37,243 nt of DNA, from the NCBI GenBank assembly GCA_016873805.1, contig VGVZ01000029.1, forward strand, positions 1 to 37,243. Reading direction: 5' to 3'. Below are positions 1 to 6,692 of this stretch, piece after piece (position 1 is the stretch's first letter; the number at the start of each line of letters is the position of its first letter). The translations under genes were made by a program, and so were the position numbers. The DNA comes from Ignavibacteria bacterium. GTDB taxonomy: Bacteria > Bacteroidota > Ignavibacteria > UBA10030. A model generated the notes under the pieces. That model was not told where the DNA came from. It saw only the letters and a program-made list of their open reading frames with translations, and did not search any database.

Positions 1-2
1 AG

Positions 3-758
3 GGGATTTATCTTGCGAACGTGCCATACGATGATGCGAAGAGTGGTTTGGTATGGTTCGTAGCCGATGGGGAGAATCCGATTGGTCTGAATCCGCAGAG
101 GGTGGATATCGGAGTGACGGGAGCAGGGAAGGAAGGGGTGGGAAGAGTGTGGCTGCGGGCCAGAATCGAAAAGTTCAGCCAACTCGATTCAGCTTGGGCA
201 AACATTAGGTATGACAACTATGTGAGAAAAACAAAAGATGGTCGTAGAGACTCAACTGATGCCGAAGGAAACCTTGTATACCATACTATTGCCAGCAAGG
301 GGTGCGCATTGACGGCGATGGCTATTGTGGCAAAGGCGGGTGGCGCAGACATTACTCCTCGTACACTGTCAGATTTCATGAATGATAAGAAGACATACGG
401 ATTCAATGGAACTAATGTGCGTTGGGACATCATCAACAGATATCGGGGAAACAAAAGATACAAGTATCACAGCGACAGTGGAGCCGGGTTGTTATACAAA
501 TCCGATAGGAAGACGATCGACGTTGACAAGAGCACACCTCTTGTCGCGTCATCGATATCTGAGTACCTCTCCAATGGCTACCTCGTGATCGCACAAGTTT
601 ACAATCCCTCAACCTCAAACGGTCATTGGGTCGTCGTCTATGGACAGAACGATGGAGAGTATGTGATTGTTGATCCCGGCTGTTATTCGGATAGAAAAGA
701 CCTCAGTGGGGCCTATAGAAACAGGATATACAGATTCATCGTGTACAGGAAAACTTGA
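3..758 (+). CDS. C39-like (papain-fold) cysteine peptidase family protein, 5' end outside window
   Basis: The reading frame is open to the left edge of the window, so the gene most likely starts upstream; an in-frame GTG at 21 is the first start codon visible. Numbering from that GTG, the C-terminal 190 residues look like a C39_2-type papain-like domain. A Gln-Leu-Asp...Trp segment at 54-59 is followed by GCALTAMA with candidate nucleophile Cys95, then GHWVVVYG with His202 and IVDPG with Asp218. That Cys-His-Asp order is the usual catalytic arrangement of the family. Such domains cleave peptides or act as bacteriocin-processing or secreted peptidases; the substrate here is unknown. Because the N-terminus is missing I cannot say whether a signal peptide is present. 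Next gene starts 43 bp downstream on the same strand. Confidence 0.7.
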   Translation, partial: GIYLANVPYDDAKSGLVWFVADGENPIGLNPQRVDIGVTGAGKEGVGRVWLRARIEKFSQLDSAWANIRYDNYVRKTKDGRRDSTDAEGNLVYHTIASKGCALTAMAIVAKAGGADITPRTLSDFMNDKKTYGFNGTNVRWDIINRYRGNKRYKYHSDSGAGLLYKSDRKTIDVDKSTPLVASSISEYLSNGYLVIAQVYNPSTSNGHWVVVYGQNDGEYVIVDPGCYSDRKDLSGAYRNRIYRFIVYRKT

Positions 759-801
759 GCTGTAAAGTCCAACCGATACTCAAACCTTAATGGAGTTTCG
801 T

Positions 802-1614
802 ATGAAACACATGATTGCGCCACTGCTAGCCATATGTGCTCTTCAGGTTACGGTTTCAGCTCAAGAAGAAGCAGTATTGTGGATTACGACAACAAATGAA
901 GTTCACTTCGTGGTCATAGATCCGTACAGCAGGCGGACGGGAAGAGATCCGCGAGGATCAAAGGAGCTTTGGGTTGGTACATCAGTGAGAGAGATCCCAA
1001 AAGCAAATTACTCATTTGAGTCTGTAGGTGACAGTCCTATTGATGATTCGCCGCACCGGAACGACGTGATGCACAGGTTTACCTATCGGTTTACGAGTCC
1101 GGGAAATGATGGAGCATATATGATAGACCTTTTTGGCATTGAAACAGGTATGTACCGCTTTTATTTACACGTTGAACCAGACGATGTTGACAAGATCCAA
1201 CGCTTCGAAACGGAAGAGCGGGGCCTGGTGGTCAAAGGTGGTCTCATCAGGTATCGATTTGAGTACCATGGACAGCATGGAAAAACCGTTCGTCTCTCTA
1301 AGAATATCCAACTGACAAATATCCGCGAAGACATCGCGGCAGCTCATCAACTCAGTTTCCTTGGCGACAAGAAGCTCTTCGACGACTGGAACAAAGAACT
1401 CGACAAATTCGAGCGTGATCTCGGCAAGAAGGATTCAGCCAAGGCGCGACAAGAGCTTGACAAATTCGGCAAAGAAGTCGACAAGCTGCGGAAAGAGACG
1501 ATCAAGCACGAGGATAAGAAAATCCCGAAACCTTCGAAGTTTATCACGCAAGATGCGTATCAGGTGATCAGGGAAGACATCGATATCTTGTTGAACCAGC
1601 TGCCGAAGAAGTAG
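802..1614 (+). CDS. Secreted protein of unknown function with charged helical C-terminus
   Basis: The start at 802 is preferred over the in-frame ATG at 790 because GGAG (792-795) lies six bases before it and the protein then opens with a classic signal peptide (MKHMIAPLLAICALQVTVSA, cleavage near Ala20-Gln21). The mature protein is about 250 residues. Its middle is beta-rich and unrecognised. Its last 90 residues are strongly charged and helical, with repeated DKF/DKL units, ending in a segment around ITQDAYQVIREDIDILLNQL. That ending resembles the FIMAH-type helical module found at the C-terminus of other secreted bacterial proteins; this is a resemblance by eye, not a proven assignment. 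It probably acts outside the inner membrane. The upstream C39-like gene is 43 bp away and may be co-transcribed. No catalytic motif is visible. Confidence 0.75.
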   Translation: MKHMIAPLLAICALQVTVSAQEEAVLWITTTNEVHFVVIDPYSRRTGRDPRGSKELWVGTSVREIPKANYSFESVGDSPIDDSPHRNDVMHRFTYRFTSPGNDGAYMIDLFGIETGMYRFYLHVEPDDVDKIQRFETEERGLVVKGGLIRYRFEYHGQHGKTVRLSKNIQLTNIREDIAAAHQLSFLGDKKLFDDWNKELDKFERDLGKKDSAKARQELDKFGKEVDKLRKETIKHEDKKIPKPSKFITQDAYQVIREDIDILLNQLPKK

Positions 1615-1668
1615 CGCACACGTTCTGAGGCCGCGCGTCCCGCGAGTCTTAATAGGACAACTCAGGTC

Positions 1669-1695
1669 CCGAAGGTCAGAAAGTGATACCTTCGG
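1669..1695. terminator. Hairpin downstream of the secreted-protein gene, possible terminator
   Basis: Perfect 8-bp arms CCGAAGGT (1669-1676) and ACCTTCGG (1688-1695) with an 11-base loop, 55 bp after the stop codon at 1614. There is no T-run after it, so it may be part of the neighbouring repeat DNA rather than an intrinsic terminator. Confidence 0.35.
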
Positions 1696-1738
1696 TAGAT
1701 GGCGTTGCCAGGAGTCGTCCCACCGGATGCAATCGGTA

Positions 1739-1796
1739 CGACGGGACTTCCCGCGTGCCCAAGAAACAGCCTTGGTACGGGCAGGCTGTCCCGTCG
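1739..1796. repeat. Dispersed palindromic repeat, copy A (GACGGGA...GGGCAGG family)
   Basis: Outer 9-bp perfect inverted arms CGACGGGAC (1739-1747) and GTCCCGTCG (1788-1796), with inner arms TGCCC (1756-1760) and GGGCA (1779-1783). A related copy with the same order of blocks lies at 37118-37180 at the other end of the window. Function unknown; resembles REP-like intergenic palindromes. Confidence 0.6.
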
Positions 1797-1944
1797 GAAT
1801 CACAAATCCAGAAAAAGGCTCCCGGTCTGGAGGAGGGACTTCGTCCTCACGCCGGAGAGCGGAGTTCTTCCATCATTGCTTCTCCCTCCGAATTCCTCTA
1901 TCATCTTCTATCACAACATTCCTCCATACCAACCTTGAGTTCCC

Positions 1945-2862
1945 ATGAAGATCCGCGTCGGCATCGCGCAATTTGCACCGGTTGTTCTTGATCTGAAACG
2001 ATCTGTAGAGAAAGCGGTCGACATCATCAAGTCAGCATCGAAAAAGAATGTGCAACTCCTGGCGTTTCCCGAGACCTGGATTCCAGTCTATCCTGTTTGG
2101 GCCGATATGGGAACCTACAGCCAGTGGGATAACGAAGCAGGGAAGAAGCTCTACGCGCGATTGCTCAAGAATTCCCTCTCAGTCCCCTCGCCCGAACTCA
2201 CTGCCATAGCCAGCGCATGCAAAAAGTCCAAAACACACGTGATGCTCGGCGTCAATGAACGCGTTGGGAAATCGATCTTCAATTCCCTCCTCTTCATCAA
2301 TCCCAAAGGCGAATTGATCGGACATCATCGCAAGCTGGTTCCCACTCACGGTGAGCGGCTTGTCTGGGCGCACGGAGACGGTGAGGGTTTGCGCGCCCAT
2401 GAAACATCCTTTGGCAAAGTGGGAGGATTGATCTGCTGGGAGCACTGGATGCCGCCGGCACGACAGGTCCTGCATGAACAGGGGGAGACAATTCATGTCG
2501 CCGCGTGGCCTCATGGCAAAGAACGGCATCAGATTGCCAGCCGACACTATGCATTCGAAGGGCGATGCTTTGTCCTCGCCGCAGCGATGATTTTGAAAAA
2601 GAAGATGTTCCCACGCGATTACGAGCTCCGGGAGGAACTCGCATCACAACCAGAGGTACTCCTCGACGGTGGGAGTGCGATTATCGGTCCGGATGGCAAC
2701 TATATCGTTGAACCGGTGTACGGGAAAGAAACGCTGATCGTTGCCGACATCGATACGAATCGGGCTTTGGAAGAAAGCCTCACCCTCGACGTAGCCGGAC
2801 ATTATTCAAGGCCCGATGTGTTTGAACTGAAGGTTCACCGGAGGCGGCATTCAGGAACATAA
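1945..2862 (+). CDS. Nitrilase / carbon-nitrogen hydrolase
   Basis: A nitrilase-superfamily enzyme of 305 residues. The catalytic triad is visible in order: Glu43 in AFPETWIP, Lys130 in HHRKLVPTHGERLVW, and nucleophile Cys164 in GGLICWEHWMP. The CWEH context is typical of the true nitrilase branch (conversion of R-CN to the carboxylic acid and ammonia) rather than of the amidase or beta-ureidopropionase branches. Substrate (aliphatic, aryl or cyanide-like) cannot be read from sequence. The protein is cytoplasmic, with no signal peptide. It is somewhat shorter than most nitrilases (about 330-370 residues), the shortfall being at the C-terminus. Start is the first ATG of the frame and gives the usual N-terminal beta strand (MKIRVGIAQFAPV); the ribosome site is weak. 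It stands alone between repeat-bearing gaps, so no operon context helps. Confidence 0.88.
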   Translation: MKIRVGIAQFAPVVLDLKRSVEKAVDIIKSASKKNVQLLAFPETWIPVYPVWADMGTYSQWDNEAGKKLYARLLKNSLSVPSPELTAIASACKKSKTHVMLGVNERVGKSIFNSLLFINPKGELIGHHRKLVPTHGERLVWAHGDGEGLRAHETSFGKVGGLICWEHWMPPARQVLHEQGETIHVAAWPHGKERHQIASRHYAFEGRCFVLAAAMILKKKMFPRDYELREELASQPEVLLDGGSAIIGPDGNYIVEPVYGKETLIVADIDTNRALEESLTLDVAGHYSRPDVFELKVHRRRHSGT

Positions 2863-2870
2863 GCTTGGCC

Positions 2871-2905
2871 GCGGATGACACGGAAGGATCGGATGTACGC
2901 GGATT
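2871..2905. repeat. GCGGATGAC-type dispersed repeat, short copy
   Basis: This 35-bp stretch matches 6590-6624 at 28 of 35 positions, including identical GCGGATGAC starts and ACGCGGATT ends. It lies just after the nitrilase stop. Only the left half of the longer palindromic copy at 6590-6665 is present. Confidence 0.55.
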
Positions 2906-3012
2906 GAGCTACCGGACTTGTGCCGTTTCAGCGCGTCGGTTGCTGCAGGAACATCACCCTCCCGTTCCCGTCTAATCTTCATTCGTTTTCCGATACCAAC
3001 GGAGCAATCGTC

Positions 3013-4380
3013 ATGGTTCGATCTGTGATGTTCTTCAGTGCGATGTGTCTGATGATGAGCGAAATCCTTATTGCTCAGCCGGCGCAACAGGCTGTAATCC
3101 CAGATACGCCTGTGGGGAAACTCGCGCGATCGTATTTGGTTGCGTTCAATTCCGGTGCGGAATCGAATCTCCGTGCGTTCTTTCTCGATCACGCATCTCC
3201 CGCGTCGTTCGATCAAAATCCGGTCGCACAACGTGTGCGTCGTTCCCTGCAGATGCGATCCGAAATAGGAGAAATAACTGTCAGGCGACTGATCGGGTCG
3301 AGCGATTTTCAACTGAGCATCCTCGTGCAAACTCGACGTGGGGATTGGCTCACATTTGAGTTCAGATGTGACTCCCAACCGCCCCACTATCTGGCTGGAA
3401 TCGGCATCGATCAGTCCTCCCCGGAACTAGCAGATCAGGTCAGAGCGGCGAACATCGACGAACTGATACGGCGAGTCAAGTCGCACATCGACACGCTTGC
3501 ACGCAACGACCAGTTCTCCGGTGTGGTGCTGATCGCGCAGAATGGAAAACCGTTGCTTCTGAAGGCGTGCGGGTATGCAGATCGGAAAAAGCGAATTCCC
3601 AACGCAACAGATACAAAGTTCAACATCGGCTCGATCAACAAGACGTTTACCAAACTTGCGATCCTCCGGCTCGCGTCGGAAGGAAAGCTGTCGTTATCGG
3701 ACACCTTGAAGAAATTTCTTCCTGATTACCCGAACAAAGACGCGGCCAACAAGGTCACAGTGCAGCATCTGCTCGATATGACGTCGGAGATTGGCGACTT
3801 CTTCGGTGAGCGGTACCGCAACACACCGAAGGAAAGGATCCGAACTATCTCCGACTACCTCCCCCTCTTCGCAGATCTTCCTCTCCAGTTTGAGCCCGGA
3901 ACCAGTCGACGCTACTCGAACGGCGGGTACATCGTCCTTGGAGCGATTATTGAAAAGGTGACAAGGAGGGATTACTACGACCGCATCCGGGAGACGATCT
4001 TCAAACCTGCAGGGATGATGGATACCGACTGGTTTGACAAAGATGCCAGGGTGAACAATCTGGCTCTCGGGTATACACGCCAGAGGGGAGAAGAATGGGT
4101 GCAGAACTACGAGACTTTGCCGGGGCGAGGGAGTTCGGCCGGCGGAGGTTATTCAACGGCGACCGATTTGTTGAAGTACACAATCGCGTTATCAGAAGGG
4201 AAGTTCAACGTACCCGGCTACGAAGGGGTGAGGGGGCTTGGTGTTGCCGGTGGAGCGCCGGGTCTGAATGCGGCATTGGAATGGGATCCGCGCAGCGGCT
4301 CTGCCATTGTCGTGATGTCAAACTTCGATCCGCCATCTGCGGAACGCGTCGCCAGGACCATACGGGCGTGGGTGCCGTAG
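3013..4380 (+). CDS. Secreted SxxK serine hydrolase (beta-lactamase/PBP-like) with extra N-terminal domain
   Basis: The ATG at 3013 is chosen because GGAG (3001-3004) precedes it and a signal peptide follows (MVRSVMFFSAMCLMMSEILI, cleaved near AQ). The 455-residue product has an N-terminal domain of about 130 residues, possibly NTF2/SnoaL-like, then a beta-lactamase-related serine hydrolase domain. The SxxK motif is Ser207-Ile-Asn-Lys210 in GSINKTFTKLA, and the YxN motif is Tyr301-Ser-Asn. The third motif, normally HxG or KTG, is replaced: GVAGGAPG at 410-417 sits where relatives usually have a His-Gly-Gly. The protein is probably periplasmic and may act on peptides, esters or D-amino-acid substrates; the activity is not predictable. 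It is unlikely to be a resistance beta-lactamase. A second SxxK hydrolase without the extra domain lies at 36000. Confidence 0.85.
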   Translation: MVRSVMFFSAMCLMMSEILIAQPAQQAVIPDTPVGKLARSYLVAFNSGAESNLRAFFLDHASPASFDQNPVAQRVRRSLQMRSEIGEITVRRLIGSSDFQLSILVQTRRGDWLTFEFRCDSQPPHYLAGIGIDQSSPELADQVRAANIDELIRRVKSHIDTLARNDQFSGVVLIAQNGKPLLLKACGYADRKKRIPNATDTKFNIGSINKTFTKLAILRLASEGKLSLSDTLKKFLPDYPNKDAANKVTVQHLLDMTSEIGDFFGERYRNTPKERIRTISDYLPLFADLPLQFEPGTSRRYSNGGYIVLGAIIEKVTRRDYYDRIRETIFKPAGMMDTDWFDKDARVNNLALGYTRQRGEEWVQNYETLPGRGSSAGGGYSTATDLLKYTIALSEGKFNVPGYEGVRGLGVAGGAPGLNAALEWDPRSGSAIVVMSNFDPPSAERVARTIRAWVP

Positions 4381-4448
4381 ATGCTTGAGACGAGAAGTCT
4401 GGCGAAACATAGCCGGAGAAATCTAGAGTCTCTCGGTCGGTACATTAG

Positions 4449-4628
4449 CAGGTTGTTGAAAAAGTATTTTTCTGTCATTCTGAAGGAACCCTGCCTGCCG
4501 GTTCACCCGCCGAAAGGTGGGCAGGCAGGGAAGCGACTGAAGAATCTCGCTTTATGAGTCAGATTCTTCATCCCGCTAATAAACAGCGGGATTCAGAATG
4601 ACATTGGACCTCGTTTTTCAACACCCTG
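4449..4628. mobile_element. MITE-like nested palindromic element flanked by TTAG
   Basis: A 180-bp non-coding element. Terminal inverted repeats are CAGGTTGTTGAAAAA (4449-4463) and TTTTTCAACACCCTG (4614-4628), matching at 14 of 15. Inside are nested perfect arms: TGTCATTCTGAA (4473-4484) with TTCAGAATGACA (4592-4603). Three local hairpins follow: CCCTGCCTGC/GCAGGCAGGG (4489-4498, 4521-4530), GAAGAATCT/AGATTCTTC (4539-4547, 4561-4569) and ATCCCGCT/AGCGGGAT (4570-4577, 4585-4592). TTAG occurs directly on both sides (4445-4448 and 4629-4632), which could be a target duplication. The right boundary abuts the stop codon of the methyltransferase remnant. No transposase is encoded, so movement would need one supplied in trans. 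Confidence 0.7.
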
Positions 4629-5064
4629 TTAGGTTCGAACGAAGACAGATTTCTTCTTCACGTGTTGTGAAGCAAGGAAGTGCCTAAGTGTCGGATTCAC
4701 TGCTTTGGCTCCTTCGAATCGGAAAAAGGATCCTTTAAGATATTCTGCCGCGAGGTCTATGCTAATCCATCTCCTCCCAAACCTCTCGGCAACAAGGCCA
4801 ACGACATTGCTACCTGCAAACGGGATCAAGAACAATATCTCCTGGTCTTGTGAAACTCATAATCAACTCTCTTGCTAACACGGGAGACATACTCGCAGGA
4901 TACCGATAGAGGGGATGGGTCAAGCTGGTCGCAGGAGAGAGATCGCCTGCTGCCTTCTGGATCCTAGCTCGAAGGTCTCCAACTTCTTTCTTTTTCATTT
5001 TCGGCCACCTCTGTCCACTAATAGAATGCTGGTCTTCTTCACTGAATCCATCGAATTCTGACAT
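4629..5064 (-). pseudogene. Frameshifted remnant of a DNA (N4-cytosine/N6-adenine) methyltransferase
   Basis: Two consecutive minus-strand frames make one methyltransferase C-terminal region. The first (5064 down to 4810) ends in SLTHPLYRYP...PGDIVLDP. The second (about 4835 down to 4629) continues FAGSNVVGLVAERFGRRWISIDLAAEY and GSFFRFE. Joined, they form motif I (DPFAGSN) with the VAE..GRRW signature usual in type II/III DNA methyltransferases. The break is one extra base: the minus strand reads GAT CCC G TTT GCA, and removing the G (plus-strand C at 4821) restores DPFAGSN. The catalytic (S/D/N)PPY motif and the N-terminal half are absent, so this is a 3' remnant even without the frameshift. 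Its first ATG overlaps the end of the PIN gene by 26 nt. Its stop lies at the edge of the MITE-like element. A sequencing error at 4821 is possible. Confidence 0.75.
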
Positions 5065-5440
5065 CTTTTTCTACCTGCTTGAACTCCCTATCACCCGTTA
5101 CCAGCTCACATTTCTTCTTTGCGGCAAGCGCAGCCGCGAAGCAGTCTGCATAAGACATCCTGTTGGAAGCTTTGAAGCGTGCAGCCAGAAGAGTAAGATC
5201 TTCTCCAACCTCAACGATCTCAATCGGGAGTGCGCGGATTGCTTCCTGTGCGAGCCTGGCAGTTTGATCGCCCCCTACACGGAGTGCGTGATAGATTACC
5301 TCTCCCCAGTTGACAACGCACAAAAAAACTTCTCTGTCTTTGGTTACGCACTCGTCGAAGAGACCGGCCACCGTTTCATATCCCTTCTCACGATCGAGAT
5401 AGGCAATCAGCGCGTAGCTATCAAGAACGGCAGCTTTCAT
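5039..5440 (-). CDS. PIN-domain toxin (VapC-like ribonuclease)
   Basis: A 133-residue PIN domain, full length for the family. The acidic metal-binding residues are all visible: Asp7 in AVLDSYALIAYLD, Glu47 in VVNWGEVIYH, Asp99 in MSYADCFAAALA and Asp117 in ELVTGDREF. PIN toxins are Mg2+-dependent endoribonucleases that typically cut tRNA or rRNA and are neutralised by the antitoxin encoded upstream. Here the start codon overlaps the stop of the AbrB-type gene by 4 nt (ATGA), so translation is coupled and the pair is a type II toxin-antitoxin module. The pair sits beside a broken methyltransferase and a palindromic element, a setting consistent with acquired DNA. All four acidic residues are intact, so the toxin should be active. 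Confidence 0.9.
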   Translation of the reverse strand: MKAAVLDSYALIAYLDREKGYETVAGLFDECVTKDREVFLCVVNWGEVIYHALRVGGDQTARLAQEAIRALPIEIVEVGEDLTLLAARFKASNRMSYADCFAAALAAKKKCELVTGDREFKQVEKDVRIRWIQ

Positions 5441-5667
5441 AATTCGCGCTCCTTCTTCTTGTCCGCCTGGAGCGATTTCATCATCTTCCCCTCGGTTCCG
5501 AGAATTCCCGCAAGGCTTTCAAAATAGCTCTTGTTCAGCGGCTGGATAATGAGCTTCCCTTCCTGTTCAATGAAAGCAATCTTTGTCCCTTTCTTGATTC
5601 CGAATTTTCGACGGATGTTCGCCGGAACAACAATCTGCCCCTTCACTGTTACTACCGAAGTCACCAT
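5437..5667 (-). CDS. AbrB/SpoVT-type antitoxin, partner of the PIN toxin
   Basis: A 76-residue protein. The start at 5667 is chosen over a longer frame because AAGAGGT (minus strand, at 5680-5674) sits at the right distance and the protein then begins at the domain: MVTSVVTVKGQIVVPANIRR, followed by KFGIKKGTKIAFIEQEGKLII. This is a complete swapped-hairpin AbrB DNA-binding domain (residues 1-47). A basic, helical tail (48-76) is likely to bind and mask the PIN toxin. Antitoxins of this type autoregulate their own promoter, and a 19-bp palindrome lies just upstream of the predicted promoter. The toxin gene overlaps by 4 nt. The dimeric AbrB fold is sure; the antitoxin role is inferred from context. 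Confidence 0.88.
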   Translation of the reverse strand: MVTSVVTVKGQIVVPANIRRKFGIKKGTKIAFIEQEGKLIIQPLNKSYFESLAGILGTEGKMMKSLQADKKKEREL

Positions 5668-5689
5668 TGGTACACCTCTTTTTGATTTG

Positions 5690-5718
5690 AATATACGACA
5701 TAAAAATAAGTAAGTCAA
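5690..5718 (-). promoter_or_regulatory. Sigma-70-like promoter of the antitoxin-toxin operon
   Basis: On the minus strand, TTGACT (5718-5713) is separated by exactly 17 bases from TATATT (5695-5690), placing the start site about 15 bases upstream of the ribosome site of the antitoxin gene. The match to the housekeeping sigma-70 consensus is strong and is not of the Bacteroidetes TAnnTTTG form. Confidence 0.6.
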
Positions 5719-5721
5719 GTT

Positions 5722-5740
5722 CAAATGTGTCTTACATTTG
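5722..5740. promoter_or_regulatory. Palindrome upstream of the toxin-antitoxin promoter, candidate operator
   Basis: CAAATGT-GTCTT-ACATTTG is a perfect inverted repeat with 7-bp arms and a 5-base centre, four bases upstream of the -35 element. It is a plausible binding site for the AbrB-type antitoxin or the toxin-antitoxin complex. The role is inferred from position only. Confidence 0.4.
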
Positions 5741-5832
5741 TTCAACATGGCTTACATCATTGAAAACCATAGGTGTTGCCCATTTCGCGCAGATTCGTGG
5801 AAGTGGAGTGAACAGGGGGCGCGTCGGGTTGG

Positions 5833-6555
5833 TCAAGGAGATCGGCGCAAATCCTGCGGCAACAGGATAAAACCGGTCCTTGCGTTGCCGATGACCTCGC
5901 TTCGCTTTCCCCGATGCTTCCAGTGCCACAAGCCGATCAGAGCACAGAAAAGGGCGTCCAGATGATCTTCAATAGTCTTTGTCCATGGTGCACAAAGATA
6001 GTGTCGCGACTCCTGATCAAGCTCGAGTTCTGGAAACATCTCATCAAGACAGCCGCGCATCAAAGACTGCAGCCGGCGAAATTCCTTCCTTCGTTCTTCG
6101 ACTGTTCCTTTCTTGTACTTGACGATGCGCGGAAGTCGGAACATCCGAACCATGGCGGGATGAGGGTAGACTTCGGCAACAACTCTGCTGTGACTGTTCA
6201 ATTCCCATCCGGCTTCGAATCCCAGGTTCTTGAGCTTTCTTCGTATGCGGGGAGGGCGGGGACATTTTGTCGAGTTGGCGGGATGGCAGGCGGCATGCTC
6301 GCGGTGGAACATCCGGTGCGTCAGACGATCGACCGGTCGTGTTCCGGTCCGGTTGGGGCAGACGATCGGCGCGTCGACGGTGATGAGAGTGTTCCCTGTG
6401 CGGCCGACTCGCTTCCGAAGCAGATCGAGAAGCTCGTGGTCTCCCAACGGGTAATCATAGCCAACCACCTTCGCTGAGCGACGCGTCGCGCGAACGAGAC
6501 AAACGCCGTCCCGTTTCTTATCCCCCCATGCCAGGTCTATTCCAACAATGAGCAT
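5833..6555 (-). CDS. DUF429 family protein (predicted RNase H-fold nuclease)
   Basis: A 240-residue cytoplasmic protein of the DUF429 family. The N-terminal MLIVGIDLAWGDKKRDGVCL contains Asp7 in the GIDLAW motif, the first acidic residue of an RNase H-like fold. A second conserved acidic site is Asp61 in TLITVDAPIVCPN. The central part has EVYPHPAM. A C-terminal DHLDALFCALIGLW (Asp200) supplies the third acidic position expected for metal binding. Family members are predicted nucleases with no firmly established substrate. The start ATG at 6555 gives the usual N-terminus. The gene stands alone on the minus strand: its upstream side is a palindromic repeat and its downstream side faces the toxin-antitoxin promoter. 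Confidence 0.8.
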   Translation of the reverse strand: MLIVGIDLAWGDKKRDGVCLVRATRRSAKVVGYDYPLGDHELLDLLRKRVGRTGNTLITVDAPIVCPNRTGTRPVDRLTHRMFHREHAACHPANSTKCPRPPRIRRKLKNLGFEAGWELNSHSRVVAEVYPHPAMVRMFRLPRIVKYKKGTVEERRKEFRRLQSLMRGCLDEMFPELELDQESRHYLCAPWTKTIEDHLDALFCALIGLWHWKHRGKRSEVIGNARTGFILLPQDLRRSP

Positions 6556-6589
6556 CTTCTCGACGAGGAAATAGAAAAAACATTTGGAC

Positions 6590-6665
6590 GCGGATGACGC
6601 GGATCAGACGGATGAACGCGGATTTCTGGTCTGTGAGAATCCGTGTTTCATCAGCGTGATCCGCG
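6590..6665. repeat. GCGGATGAC-type dispersed palindromic repeat, long copy
   Basis: The left arm (6598-6624, CGCGGATCA...ACGCGGATT) is an imperfect inverted match of the right arm (6638-6665, AATCCGTG...GATCCGCG), giving a large hairpin. The left arm also matches 2871-2905. It sits between the DUF429 gene start and the dehydrogenase stop, and may act as a transcription barrier there. Confidence 0.55.
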
Positions 6666-6692
6666 GTAGATTCTCAGAAGTCTCCAACAACC

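Larger units (their letters stand above)
1615..1944. other. 330-bp intergenic region with palindromic repeat DNA
   Basis: No convincing gene is seen; the short open frames here have no recognisable domain, no good ribosome site and overlap one another. The region holds a hairpin at 1669-1695 and a longer palindromic repeat at 1739-1796 (both listed separately), followed by GC-rich sequence up to the nitrilase start. Confidence 0.6.

Noticed and set aside
1683-1991. Open frames of 73-102 codons in the gap before the nitrilase
   Set aside because: They overlap each other in several frames, cover the palindromic repeat, have no domain and no ribosome site.
2851-3387. 178-codon minus-strand frame opposite the first serine hydrolase
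   Set aside because: Antisense to a gene with clear motifs and signal peptide; the translation has no recognisable domain.
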